Below are positions 1 to 9,124 of a stretch of DNA of 64,000 nucleotides, piece by piece. Location of the stretch: assembly GCA_024707205.1 (NCBI GenBank), contig JANQAD010000001.1:186001-250000 (forward strand), given 5' to 3'. Source of the stretch: Demequina sp. GTDB taxonomy: Bacteria > Actinomycetota > Actinomycetes > Actinomycetales > Demequinaceae. Position numbers and translations under genes: made by a program. How positions within the stretch are numbered: the stretch's first letter is position 1; each line of letters starts with the position of its first letter. Under the pieces are notes generated by a model that saw nothing but the letters and a program-made list of their open reading frames with translations, did no database searches and was not told the origin of the DNA.

Positions 1-2
1 CG

Positions 3-633
3 CTCGGCGGCGTGTCGCCAACCTCGTCTCCGCGGCCTGCGGGGTCGCTCTCGCAGGCGCTCGAGGACGCCGAGGCAGCGGCCGCTGCCTGCATGGATGG
101 CGCCGGGGACGACCCGCTTGGCGGGCTGTGCGCGTCGATCCTCCTGTCGCACAAGGCGATCAACGCCGAGAGTGAGCGCAACGACTGGGAGAGCCTCGCC
201 TATCTCGCCGAACCGCCCACTCTGCCGCCAGCGGACAGCACGGTGCCGGCGGACGTGCTCTCGCGCCTCGCGCTCGAGCACGACAAGCTCCGCGCTCTCT
301 ATGAGGTGGCCGCCGCGCGCAGCGACGGGGATGCGCGCACGTCCGCGCTCTCCGGTTCAAGCACCGAACGCCAGCGCGTGGCGGACCTCTTGGCCATCGC
401 CGGGGTTCAAGATCTCCACGGAGCCCGCGTACGACGTGCCTGCCGACGCGACCGCGCTCAGGGACCAGCACCTCGCGATCGCCGAGGCCTATGCCGCGCT
501 CATGGTGGGCGCGGCGCCGCAGGATCGCGGCTGGCTGCTGAACTCTGCGCTCGTCGAGTACCGCGGCGCGCTGGCCAACGGGCTCACCGCGGCGCAGATC
601 CCGGCCCTGCCGGGCGCAGTGCAGGGCGCCTGA
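3..633 (+). CDS. Ferritin-like (DUF4439-type) protein, 5'-partial and frameshifted
   Basis: The frame is open from the first bases of the window, so the gene starts upstream. It reads Ala-rich helical sequence to about base 400, then continues in another frame from FKISTEP to the stop at 631-633. The join is a GGGG run at 402-405; removing one G gives one continuous protein. The C-terminal part (ALRDQHLAIAEAYAAL, then SALVEYRGALANGL) resembles the helical DUF4439 ferritin-like domain of actinobacteria. No signal peptide can be judged because the N-terminus is missing. It converges on the next gene with 2 bases between stops. The family call is tentative. The frameshift is probably an assembly error, as the same class of error occurs in essential genes of this window. 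Confidence 0.55.
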   Translation, partial: SAACRQPRLRGLRGRSRRRSRTPRQRPLPAWMAPGTTRLAGCARRSSCRTRRSTPRVSATTGRASPISPNRPLCRQRTARCRRTCSRASRSSTTSSALSMRWPPRAATGMRARPRSPVQAPNASAWRTSWPSPGFKISTEPAYDVPADATALRDQHLAIAEAYAALMVGAAPQDRGWLLNSALVEYRGALANGLTAAQIPALPGAVQGA

Positions 634-635
634 GC

Positions 636-1664
636 CTACTTCGCCGCGACGGTCCAGTTGCCGCCGACGCCGTAGTATGTCTTGCCGCCGGAGACGATCT
701 TTGGCCGGTACACCGAGTCCGGCATGCCCAACCAGAACTCGCCGCTGCGCCAGTTCCCAGGCGGCTCAATGGTGACGGTCACGCTGCACTGGTAGGTGGC
801 GTCGGCCCCTGATCCGGAGTAGAGAGTGAGGTTGCCGCACGGGTACGACTTCCAGCCCGCGAAGTACGGCGTGAAGACCGTGTTGTGCAGGTTGATGTCG
901 ATGTACACCTGGGCCGTATTGGGGCGAATGCCCGTGATGGTGAACGTATTGGTCCATCCGGAGTTCGTCTCGTTCGAGCGCGTGGCCTTGCCCGCCGCGG
1001 GCACCACCGGCGTGGGGGTCTGGATGGGGTCGGTGGTGTGGCTCGGCTGCGGTGTGGACGCGGGCGGGGTGGTTGGCTTCGTCGTCGGCTTTGACGTTGG
1101 CTTCGTGGTTGGCTTTGCGGTCGGCTGCGGCGTTGGGCCGGCGCTCGGAGTGGCCGACGGTGTGGCCGCCGGGGTCGCCGACGGCGTGGGTTCGGCGCTG
1201 GGTTCCGTGGGCGGTGGCGTGTCCGGAGACGGCGTCGCGTCCGGGGTTGCGACGGCGCCAAGCACCACGACCTGCGCCTTTGCGGTGGAACGGGCCGTGG
1301 AGCCGGCGTAGGCGGTCGCTGTGATCGTATAGGTGCCCGGCTGTGCGTTCCACACTTGGTCAAAGACGTACAGGAGCTTGGCGTCCTTGCCACGGGACAG
1401 GGTCTCGAGTTCGTTGTCCGTGAGCACGGCCACCGTGTTCCCGTCGGTTGCTATGACGGCGCGGATCGAGGTCACTTGAGGCTCGTTGGTGTGCATCGTG
1501 ACGGTCAGGTCGCCAGGCGAGAGCGCGACCCCGGCGACCGGGGAGTCGATCCACAGCGCCTGCGGCTGGGGCTGCGGCGCCGTGGCCACGAGCACCACGG
1601 TGCCGACAACCGCGGTGACGCCGACAACCGCGGCGCCTATCGATGCGAGGACGGGAATGTGCAC
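636..1664 (-). CDS. Membrane-anchored or secreted protein with Thr/Pro-rich linker
   Basis: A 342-aa protein with one N-terminal hydrophobic segment (about residues 6-29) that could be a signal anchor. A small folded domain follows (about 35-135, ending TITATAYAGS, of the Ig-like type used in surface proteins). A Pro/Thr/Ser/Ala linker rich in PT and KPTTKPT repeats spans about 140-220. The C-terminal domain has two Cys and many aromatics (about 225-342) and matches no family I know. The start is GTG with AGGAG seven bases upstream. Only 9 bases separate it from the preceding gene on the same strand, so it is the last gene of an envelope operon. The linker suggests a domain held away from the membrane. 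Function unknown. Confidence 0.7.
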   Translation of the reverse strand: MHIPVLASIGAAVVGVTAVVGTVVLVATAPQPQPQALWIDSPVAGVALSPGDLTVTMHTNEPQVTSIRAVIATDGNTVAVLTDNELETLSRGKDAKLLYVFDQVWNAQPGTYTITATAYAGSTARSTAKAQVVVLGAVATPDATPSPDTPPPTEPSAEPTPSATPAATPSATPSAGPTPQPTAKPTTKPTSKPTTKPTTPPASTPQPSHTTDPIQTPTPVVPAAGKATRSNETNSGWTNTFTITGIRPNTAQVYIDINLHNTVFTPYFAGWKSYPCGNLTLYSGSGADATYQCSVTVTIEPPGNWRSGEFWLGMPDSVYRPKIVSGGKTYYGVGGNWTVAAK

Positions 1665-1673
1665 GGCGCGCTC

Positions 1674-4600
1674 CTAGTAGAACCCGACGATGGGGCGTGG
1701 GTCCAGGTAGAAAGCGGCCGCGTTGCCGAAGAACGTGTACTTGGGGACATCGATGGAGATGGGCTCATCGAAGCAAGGCGCGCTCAGGGTGACGTGCAGG
1801 TACGCGGCACCGGCCGCGGCAGGGACGGTCTCCATAACAGCCTTGGAAGGCGTGTTTGGGTAGGCGGTGCTGCGCTCATAGGGGATCTGCAACTCCCCCG
1901 TCCATTGATCGGCGGCGCGCACGCCGTCGGCGTTGGTCTTTCCGTACTTGAGCCACGCGGTCGCGTGAACGGGATACAGCCGGAACGTGGTGCCGCCCTC
2001 CGTGATCTGCGCGTTCGCCACAACAGGGCACGTCTGGGCGTACCCGGGGGCGCTGACGGGCGTCCCGGAGAACACGACGGTTGGGCGCTCGTCGGTCACG
2101 GGCGCGATCACGAGTCCCGGCACGGAGCGCACTCCCGTGATCGCCTCCATGATCTGCGCCTGACGCGCGATGGATGCGGCGCGAACCGTCTTGGTCAGCA
2201 CGCCCGAGAGCGCGGCGCACCCAGAGATCTCGCCCTGCGAGTTCTTCACCTGGCTCAGGTCGGGCACCTGTGCGCCCGAGGCCGACGCGGTGGCGAGGAT
2301 CGCCTGCGCCTCGCCACCGCTGAGGGTGAAGGTGGCGCAGCTCAGGCCAAGCTTCTTGAGCCCCTCGTCGAGCGCAAGGGTGATCATCGCGTCAAGATCG
2401 CCGTCCTGTGTCGCCTGCATCTGCTGTGAGGTCGCGAGTTGCGGGGGCACGCCCGTGTAGTACGTGAGGGCGGCGTCGCCCACGGATCGGAAGACCCCGT
2501 TGCAGAACTTGTTGGCGCTGCTTCCCAACGACTTAGCGCTCTGACACACGGGATTGACCGCGTCCACCACCTTCCACACCACGTTGAAGACCTGGTTGTA
2601 GAAGCTCGCGACCTTGTCCCACGCGGCCATCACCTCGTCGTAGAACGCGGGATCTATCGCGGCGCCAAGACCAACCCCGAGCCCAATGAGCGCACCGGTG
2701 AGCGCGCCATAGGGGCCGCCGACGACAAAACCCTGGATGGCGCCGTAGACCACGAAGGAGAGCACGCAGCCCAACCCGCAGCTTGGCGGCTCGTCATTGT
2801 CATGCGCGTGGAGGCGCTTATAGCTTGCGTCGCTGTCGAGGCAGTAGATGACGTCATCGCGCGGCCAGATCTGCTTGGCCTGGGAGAGGTCGCTCATCCC
2901 TCCCGGCTTCTGGATCATCACGTCCGTAGGGCTGCGGGGAGCGCCCGCCTGGTAGGTGACGCCCTCCTTCGTGCGCCACTTGGGTGCGCTGAACGGGTAC
3001 ATCGTGTACGCGGTGGGATCCGGATACGAGACGACCGCGTGGCAGGTTGTCGTGACGTTGACGACGTCCGGCGGGCTGTCCGGCTTTGACAGCTTGGCGC
3101 GACCGTTCGTGATCGCCATGATGTCGCGACCGGGCCTCACCGAGATCGAGGCGTTCTCGATCTGCGGCCAGGTTCCCTCGAGCCCCGTGGGCATGACGAG
3201 CTCGATGGTGTTGGAGGTCGCGCCGCGCGAGACATAGGTGCTGGTGTTGGGAACCTGCCCCACGGCCACGGCCCGCACGTAGACGGTGTCGATGAGGTTG
3301 CTCCCTTGGGCGATGTGCTGCTTGAGCATCCCCAGCGCCAGCTCGTCGTTGAGCGAGAGATTGTCGACCCCGTCCAGCTGGTCGTCGGAGATGAGCGCGC
3401 CGTGCCAGCTCCATGGATCCACGCTGGTCACGCCGTACACGTCCGATGTGGCCTGGTAGAACACCCCTGGCTGGTCGAGGCCCGCGGACCCAGGGCTGAA
3501 CGGGATGAGCGAGAACTGGTACGCGACGGCCCCGTAGCCCTGGTCGTGCGCGTCGGTGCTGAAGGTCGCTTTCGCCGGTCCGGTGACCTGCCACTCCTGC
3601 ATGGCCGTTGGGTCGCCGGTGACGTCGATCGACTTCGTCAGGTTGTCCCCCTGCGCGAGCGTCAGGGTGATGGGCTTCGTGGCGGTCGTGCCCGGCGCCC
3701 CAGACGGCGCGGCCCCCGCCGGAGTGCACTCCCCGCCGCTCGCGGAGGACGCGCCGGGTTCCGGGTGCTCCGTGTCATTGCGACAGTACTGCGCGGAGGC
3801 GACGAGTTCCCCCGTTGCGCCGCTCCACACCTCAAGGTCCACCTGGTCGTAATGCGCGAGGTCCACGAGTTGGCGCAGGTCGCTCACGCTCGTCGAACCG
3901 CCGTTGAGGAACTGCCCGTCTTGAGCCGGCACGCGCTGCCATCGGCCCTTGTCCAGCGCCAGGTACACGTAAGGCTTGGTGACGGCGTCATCGGTCAACA
4001 GCATGCCGCCCGTGATGAAGGCGCCGCCGGTCCAGGCGTCGCGCCCGCACGTGTCGGGGATCGTGACCGTCACGGGGGCGCTCGGCGGGAGCATGGGAGA
4101 GGCGCCGCTCGGCGAATAGGCGGCGAGGACCGTCGGGCCTATGGGAAGCGACGTGAGGCGCAGCTCGCCGCCGTCCGGAAGGTCGCCGAGCGCGATCATG
4201 CCCGCGCCGCCGTAGATGCGAAGGTCACCCGTGGTGGCGGAGGTGACCACGGCCGCGCAGCCGTCCAGCTTCACCGAGATGTCCGTCGCCACCTTCGTGC
4301 CCGACTTGGGAGGCTTGAGGCTGTTGATCGCGGGAACGGTGCCGGTCACCTGCACGCCCGCCTTCAACGTGGCGGAGACATCGTCGGTGCCGTCCGCCGC
4401 CGCGAGCGACGCCACGTCCACCCCCAAGCGGTCCGCGATGGTCGTCAGCGTGTCGCCGGGTGCGGCGGAGAACCTCATCGCGGGAAACACCGCCGTGCCG
4501 GACGTGTTGGTGGGGTTCGCGATCCCCAGGTCCTGCGGGAGGTCGAGCACGGGCAGCGCAATCGGAATCGACTGCGCCATCTCCCCCGCGCCGTCGTAGG

Positions 4601-5027
4601 CGCGAGCGAGCAGCACGTGGCCTCCTGCGGTCATGGGGACCACGTCCAGGGCGAACCGCACCGCGCCGGTGGTGGGATCCGTGACCAGCGAGGCGTCGTC
4701 GAGCTCAAAGTAGAGCTGGCCGTCCTGCCACACCTCCACGCGAGAGACATCCACCCCAGAGTCCGCGGCCAACACCACGCTCACCGGCTCGCCCCTGCTC
4801 ACGAACGGCGAGGTCACCGGCGTGAGACTCAGGTCAAAGGCGCTCGGCGCCGGCGTCCCGAGCACGACGGGCGCGGCCTCCGCTTGGGGCTCGCGGGAGC
4901 GCTTGACGACCGCGAGCCCTCCCGTCACGAGCGCCAGCGCAACGAGCGCGGCGACACCCGCAAACCAGGCGGACGCCATGATGCCCGTGGAGCCAGCAGC
5001 CCCCGTTGCGTGTGCGTCGTCGCTCAC
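1674..5027 (-). CDS. Large membrane-anchored surface protein with LysM-like segment
   Basis: About 1117 aa from a GTG that overlaps the stop of the upstream lipoprotein gene as GTGA. An ATG frame 24 bases further up also exists, but the coupled GTG fits better. A short cytoplasmic N-terminus is followed by one membrane helix (about residues 20-40), then a long exported region. Around residues 185-232 the pattern APGDTLTTIADRLGVD followed by a second helix resembles LysM, a peptidoglycan-binding fold. Further on are several beta-rich stretches and a Gly/Ala-rich hydrophobic stretch (about 690-740) that could be a second membrane or pore-like segment, followed by Cys-containing helices. I recognise no overall family. 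Position in an operon with a lipoprotein and a linker protein suggests an envelope complex. Confidence 0.65.
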   Translation of the reverse strand: MSDDAHATGAAGSTGIMASAWFAGVAALVALALVTGGLAVVKRSREPQAEAAPVVLGTPAPSAFDLSLTPVTSPFVSRGEPVSVVLAADSGVDVSRVEVWQDGQLYFELDDASLVTDPTTGAVRFALDVVPMTAGGHVLLARAYDGAGEMAQSIPIALPVLDLPQDLGIANPTNTSGTAVFPAMRFSAAPGDTLTTIADRLGVDVASLAAADGTDDVSATLKAGVQVTGTVPAINSLKPPKSGTKVATDISVKLDGCAAVVTSATTGDLRIYGGAGMIALGDLPDGGELRLTSLPIGPTVLAAYSPSGASPMLPPSAPVTVTIPDTCGRDAWTGGAFITGGMLLTDDAVTKPYVYLALDKGRWQRVPAQDGQFLNGGSTSVSDLRQLVDLAHYDQVDLEVWSGATGELVASAQYCRNDTEHPEPGASSASGGECTPAGAAPSGAPGTTATKPITLTLAQGDNLTKSIDVTGDPTAMQEWQVTGPAKATFSTDAHDQGYGAVAYQFSLIPFSPGSAGLDQPGVFYQATSDVYGVTSVDPWSWHGALISDDQLDGVDNLSLNDELALGMLKQHIAQGSNLIDTVYVRAVAVGQVPNTSTYVSRGATSNTIELVMPTGLEGTWPQIENASISVRPGRDIMAITNGRAKLSKPDSPPDVVNVTTTCHAVVSYPDPTAYTMYPFSAPKWRTKEGVTYQAGAPRSPTDVMIQKPGGMSDLSQAKQIWPRDDVIYCLDSDASYKRLHAHDNDEPPSCGLGCVLSFVVYGAIQGFVVGGPYGALTGALIGLGVGLGAAIDPAFYDEVMAAWDKVASFYNQVFNVVWKVVDAVNPVCQSAKSLGSSANKFCNGVFRSVGDAALTYYTGVPPQLATSQQMQATQDGDLDAMITLALDEGLKKLGLSCATFTLSGGEAQAILATASASGAQVPDLSQVKNSQGEISGCAALSGVLTKTVRAASIARQAQIMEAITGVRSVPGLVIAPVTDERPTVVFSGTPVSAPGYAQTCPVVANAQITEGGTTFRLYPVHATAWLKYGKTNADGVRAADQWTGELQIPYERSTAYPNTPSKAVMETVPAAAGAAYLHVTLSAPCFDEPISIDVPKYTFFGNAAAFYLDPRPIVGFY

Positions 5028-5593
5028 TCGTCCGCTTTGAGTGTGAGGCAATAGACGCCCAGGATCGCGTGGTCACCGGAGATGTGACCGGAGCCGTCGG
5101 CCCACGCGTTCGACGTGACGCCGAGCACCGCCAAGCCGGGCGCGCCGTCCGCGTCGCTGTTGAACACCGACAGGGAGGTCGCCCACGTGCCTCCGCCCTC
5201 GTCGTCGAGGAACATGCCGCCCTCACTGATCGCGTCGCCCGCGCTGTTGACCCAGTACAGGTCGATGTCCACGGTCGCGTCGTCTGGCAGGTCCGCGATG
5301 GTCCACGCGATGGGCGTGCCATCGCCGAAGACCTGACCGGACGCTGGCGCCGCGGTTACGGAGTCGTCAGAGGTGAGCTCAAATCCTGCTTGCGGCACGC
5401 TTGGGCAATCGCCCGACGCTGCGGCGGGCTCGGCGGTGTCGTCGCCTGCGGTGGCTGCCGCAGTAGGCGAGGTTGCCGGTGCGCCAGGGGAATCCGCCGC
5501 CGCGGGGTCAGACCCGGCGGGGTCAGACGAGCACGCGGCCAGCAGCAGCGCCGCTCCAACCACGGCCAAAGCGCCCAATCGTTGCTGGTACAT
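5024..5593 (-). CDS. Small lipoprotein
   Basis: A 189-aa protein with a lipoprotein signal peptide: short positive N-terminus, hydrophobic core and lipobox LLAAC with Cys at residue 21. An Ala/Pro/Ser/Thr/Asp-rich low-complexity linker runs to about residue 60. The C-terminal domain of about 125 residues is acidic and probably beta-rich, with Cys at both ends (CPSVPQ and VYCLTL) that could form a disulfide. No known family recognised. Its stop overlaps the start of the large surface protein (GTGA), which implies translational coupling. The regulator gene upstream lies on the same strand with a gap of about 50 bases. I see no good ribosome binding site before the ATG. Confidence 0.7.
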   Translation of the reverse strand: MYQQRLGALAVVGAALLLAACSSDPAGSDPAAADSPGAPATSPTAAATAGDDTAEPAAASGDCPSVPQAGFELTSDDSVTAAPASGQVFGDGTPIAWTIADLPDDATVDIDLYWVNSAGDAISEGGMFLDDEGGGTWATSLSVFNSDADGAPGLAVLGVTSNAWADGSGHISGDHAILGVYCLTLKADE

Positions 5594-5646
5594 GGTGCGA
5601 GTCTGGCGTGACGGAGCGCGCGCGAGTAGTAGTGAAAGTGCTTAAC

Positions 5647-7317
5647 TCACTGCGTCTGCGTGTCCGCGACCATTCGCGCGATTCCGGTGCGGGTGCTCAC
5701 GCCCCAGCGTTCGAAGATCATCGCCACGTGCTTCTCCACGGTCTTCACCGAGATCCCAAGCGCGGCGGCGATCTCCGCGTTGGACTGGCCCTCATGCACC
5801 AGCTGGGCAACGGCGCGCTGGCGCTCGGTGAGCTGGGCGACGTCCGCGAGCGGCTGGGAGTGGGCGCGTTCAAGTGCGGGGCCGAATGCCGCTGGCAGCG
5901 AGGCCCGCGTGGACACCCCCATCGCGCGCAGCGCTCTGCGCAGATGCGCATTCACCGTCCGCTCGGAAAGGAACAGGGACTGCGCGATGTGGCGCGACGT
6001 GAACCCCTCCGCCGCGAGCGCCGCCACCTCCAGCTCACGTGGCGACAGCGCGGCGATGCCCGCTCCGGGCCGCGGATCGAGCCTGCGGCCAAGGCGCCTC
6101 AGCTCCCCCACTGCGCGCTCCCTGAGGACAAGGGTTCCTGCGGCCTCGGACTCGTGAGCGAGGTGCTGCAGGCTCGGGATCGCGACCCCCGTCTGGCCTT
6201 GCGCGATCATGGCCCGTGCCCTCGCGAGATCGGCCGCGCTCGCCTCAAGGAAGCGCCCTGCGGCGCGCGCACCGTCCCCTGCCTGCGCCGCCCGATCCGC
6301 GGAATCGGCCGCGTTGCCCATGGCGAGGGCGAGCCGCGCGTCGATCCGCTCCACGGCGAGCGATGCCGCCGGATTCGCGTGGAGCTCGCGTGCCCTGCGA
6401 GCCCACAGTTCCGCGGCACGCAGGTCCCGATCCTCAATCGCGGCCGCAACGAGCACGTCGAACCCCAGTGCCCTGTCCACGAGCTGGCTCAGATGCAGGT
6501 CGGGCCCGCCACCGCCCGCGAGCACCAGCGGCCTCGCCTCGGCAAACCGGTCCAGGCCCGCGAGCGCATAGCCGGCCACCGTGAGTGCTCCGCCGTCTGG
6601 CCACCTGCGTGGGGTGTCGACGAGCGCGCGGACCGCCTCAACATGGATTTCGGCAACGTCCACCTGGTTCTGGTAGGCGGCGATGAGCGCGAGGAACGCC
6701 CGGGTCAGCGCCTCGGCCTCGTCGAGAGGATTCTGGGCAAGCTCGGCGAGCGCGCCCTCGCAGCGCTCGCGCGCGAGCACCATGTCATTCGCGAAAAGCG
6801 CCACGCGCACGCCTTGCATCGACGCGAAGGTCGCCTGCGCATGTCGCGGAGGCTCCTGTCCGTCTCGCAGCTCCAGCGCCTGGCTCGCGGAGGCGATCTG
6901 GCCGTTCGCAAAGCATGCCTCCACGAGCAGCGCGGCGCTGAGCCAGCGAAGCTCTTGCGGGAGGTCGAAGATCGCGCGGCTTCCATCCAAGGCATCGGCA
7001 AGCGCGGCGGGCTCCGTGGCGGCGAAGTCGGGCTCGTTGGCTAGACCAAGGGCTTGGGTCGTCGCGGCGAGAAACCGCACCCCGGCGGAAGCCTCGCGAG
7101 CAAGCACTACGGATCGCCTGCTGCTGACGAGGGCCTCGGCGAAACGCGCGTCGACGTAGTCGGCGAAGGCAGTCGCCGCGACGAGCGCGGCCCTCGCGTC
7201 GGCGCTTATGCCCGGGTCTGCGAGGGCGGACGCGGCGCGCTCGCGCGCGGCGTCGGTCTCCCCGGTGAAGGCGAGCGCAAGGACGACGGTCGCCCTCCCT
7301 GTGTCCTCAGCGGCCAC
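5647..7317 (-). CDS. Transcriptional regulator with tandem LuxR HTH domains
   Basis: A 556-aa protein. Residues 1-410 are Ala/Arg/Leu-rich helical repeats like the TPR-type sensor half of MalT/LuxR-family large regulators, without the N-terminal P-loop ATPase these usually carry. Two LuxR-type DNA-binding domains follow back to back: the first begins LSPRELEVAALAAEG with recognition helix SERTVNAHLRR (about 422-478), the second begins LTERQRAVAQLVHEG with SVKTVEKHVAMIF (about 492-548). LuxR regulators normally have one HTH, so a covalent pair may bind a two-site operator without dimerising. The start is GTG at 7315-7317; no strong ribosome binding site is visible. It precedes the lipoprotein and surface genes on the same strand and may control them. 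Confidence 0.8.
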   Translation of the reverse strand: MAAEDTGRATVVLALAFTGETDAARERAASALADPGISADARAALVAATAFADYVDARFAEALVSSRRSVVLAREASAGVRFLAATTQALGLANEPDFAATEPAALADALDGSRAIFDLPQELRWLSAALLVEACFANGQIASASQALELRDGQEPPRHAQATFASMQGVRVALFANDMVLARERCEGALAELAQNPLDEAEALTRAFLALIAAYQNQVDVAEIHVEAVRALVDTPRRWPDGGALTVAGYALAGLDRFAEARPLVLAGGGGPDLHLSQLVDRALGFDVLVAAAIEDRDLRAAELWARRARELHANPAASLAVERIDARLALAMGNAADSADRAAQAGDGARAAGRFLEASAADLARARAMIAQGQTGVAIPSLQHLAHESEAAGTLVLRERAVGELRRLGRRLDPRPGAGIAALSPRELEVAALAAEGFTSRHIAQSLFLSERTVNAHLRRALRAMGVSTRASLPAAFGPALERAHSQPLADVAQLTERQRAVAQLVHEGQSNAEIAAALGISVKTVEKHVAMIFERWGVSTRTGIARMVADTQTQ

Positions 7318-7345
7318 CTCTGAACCCCATCACCGTGGCGCCCGC

Positions 7346-9115
7346 TCACGCCAACGCGTCGGCGACCTGTGCCGCGACGGTGGCCACAGCGTCGGCCAGC
7401 GGCAGGTCCTCGCTGGTGCCGGCTGCGCGCGTCTTGAGTTCCACCTCGCCGGTCTCGAGCCCGCGGCCAACGACAAGGATGAAGGGCGCCCCAATCAGCT
7501 CTGCATCCTTGAACTTCACGCCCGGCGAGACTTTGGGGCGGTCGTCGTAGCAGACCTCGATGCCCGCGGCCTCAAGCCCGTCCGCGAGTTTGGCGGCCTC
7601 CTCGAAGACAGCGTCCTCGCGACCGGTCGCAACGATGTGCACCTGGTAGGGCGCCACCTGAATGGGCCACTTGAGACCGAGCTCATCGTTGTTGTTCTCG
7701 GCGAGCAGAGCCACCGCTCTGGTCACGCCGACTCCGTATGAGCCCATCGTGACCGTGACCTGCTTGCCGTTCTCGTCGAGCACCTGCAGTCCGAGAGCCT
7801 CGGCATACTTGCGGCCGAGCTGGAAGATGTGGCCGATCTCGACTCCGCGGGCGAGGTGCAGCGGACCGGAGCCGTCGGGGGCGGGGTCGCCCTCGCGCAC
7901 GGTCGCGGCCTCGATGGTGCCGTTGGCGGTGAAGTCGCGGCCCGCGGTGAGTTCGAAGACGTGCTTGCCGGGCTGGTCCGCACCCGTGATCCAGCGCGTA
8001 CCAGGGACGACGCGGGGGTCGAGAAGATAGCGGATGCCGTCCTCGCCCGCCTGGGGTCCCAGCGCCCCCGGGCCGATGTAGCCCTTGACGAGCTCCGGGT
8101 GCGCCTTGAAGTCGTCCTCGGTCGCCGCCTCCACCTGGTTCGGCGACAGGGCAGCCTCGAGGCGCGTCATGTCAGCATCGCGGTCGCCGGGAAGGCCCAC
8201 TACGAGCAGGCTCCGCTCCCCCGTGGGGCTCGTCACGGCGAGCACGACGTTCTTAAGGGTGTCTGCCGCCGTCCACTCGCGATCGGGGCGCGGGAAGCGC
8301 TCGTTCGCCACGGCAACCAGCGTGTCGATCGTTGGCGTGTCTGGAGTGTCCTCGATGTGTGCGGCAGGAGCGTCGGCCCAATCGATGCTCGGCGGCACCG
8401 GAGTCGTGACCGCCTCGACGTTCGCCGCGTAGCCGCCGGGAGAGCGCACGTAGGTGTCCTCGCCGATGGGCGTGGGGCTGAGGAACTCCTCGGACTTGGA
8501 GCCGCCCATGGCGCCCGACATCGCGGAGACGATGACGTAGTCGAGGCCTAGGCGATCGAAGATGCGAATGTATGCGGCGCGCTGAGCGGCGTAGGAGGCG
8601 TCGAGCCCCTCGTCGCTGACGTCGAAGGAGTACGCGTCCTTCATGATGAACTCGCGGCCGCGCAGCAGGCCCGCGCGGGGGCGTGCCTCGTCGCGGTACT
8701 TGGTCTGGATCTGGTAGATCGTGAGCGGCAGGTCCTTGTATGACGAGTACAGGTCCTTCACGAGCAGCGTGAAGACCTCCTCATGCGTGGGGGCGAGGAG
8801 GTAGTCGCCGCCCTTGCGGTCCTGGAGGCGGAAGATGTTGGGTCCGTAGTCGCTCCAGCGGCCCGACGCTTCATACGGCTCCTTCGGCAGAAGGGCCGGG
8901 AAGTGCACCTCCTGGGCGCCGGCGGCGTCCATCTCCTCGCGGACCACGGCCTCGACCTTGGCGAGCACCTTGAGACCGAGCGGGAGCCACGAGTAGATGC
9001 CTGGAGCCGCGCGGCGGATGTAGCCGGCGCGAACCAGCAGCCTGTGCGACGCGACCTCGGCGTCTGCGGGGTCTTCGCGCAGGGTGCGCACGAACAGCGT
9101 TGACATGCGGAGCAT
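7346..9115 (-). CDS. proS: Proline--tRNA ligase
   Basis: Charges tRNA-Pro with proline in the cytoplasm. At 589 aa it is the bacterial long form: class II motif 2 ([17 protein letters not shown], about residues 140-156) and motif 3 ([10 protein letters not shown]) flank an inserted editing-type domain (about 225-400), and an anticodon-binding domain closes the protein ([12 protein letters not shown] onward). [14 protein letters not shown] and [13 protein letters not shown] at the N-terminus are family signatures. Two in-frame ATGs are close together (9115 and 9106); I keep the first. The gene sits between the glycosyltransferase and LuxR-type regulator genes, with gaps of 9 and 28 bases, so it may be cotranscribed with them. 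Confidence 0.97.
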   Translation of the reverse strand: MLRMSTLFVRTLREDPADAEVASHRLLVRAGYIRRAAPGIYSWLPLGLKVLAKVEAVVREEMDAAGAQEVHFPALLPKEPYEASGRWSDYGPNIFRLQDRKGGDYLLAPTHEEVFTLLVKDLYSSYKDLPLTIYQIQTKYRDEARPRAGLLRGREFIMKDAYSFDVSDEGLDASYAAQRAAYIRIFDRLGLDYVIVSAMSGAMGGSKSEEFLSPTPIGEDTYVRSPGGYAANVEAVTTPVPPSIDWADAPAAHIEDTPDTPTIDTLVAVANERFPRPDREWTAADTLKNVVLAVTSPTGERSLLVVGLPGDRDADMTRLEAALSPNQVEAATEDDFKAHPELVKGYIGPGALGPQAGEDGIRYLLDPRVVPGTRWITGADQPGKHVFELTAGRDFTANGTIEAATVREGDPAPDGSGPLHLARGVEIGHIFQLGRKYAEALGLQVLDENGKQVTVTMGSYGVGVTRAVALLAENNNDELGLKWPIQVAPYQVHIVATGREDAVFEEAAKLADGLEAAGIEVCYDDRPKVSPGVKFKDAELIGAPFILVVGRGLETGEVELKTRAAGTSEDLPLADAVATVAAQVADALA

Positions 9116-9124
9116 GGGGTCAGC

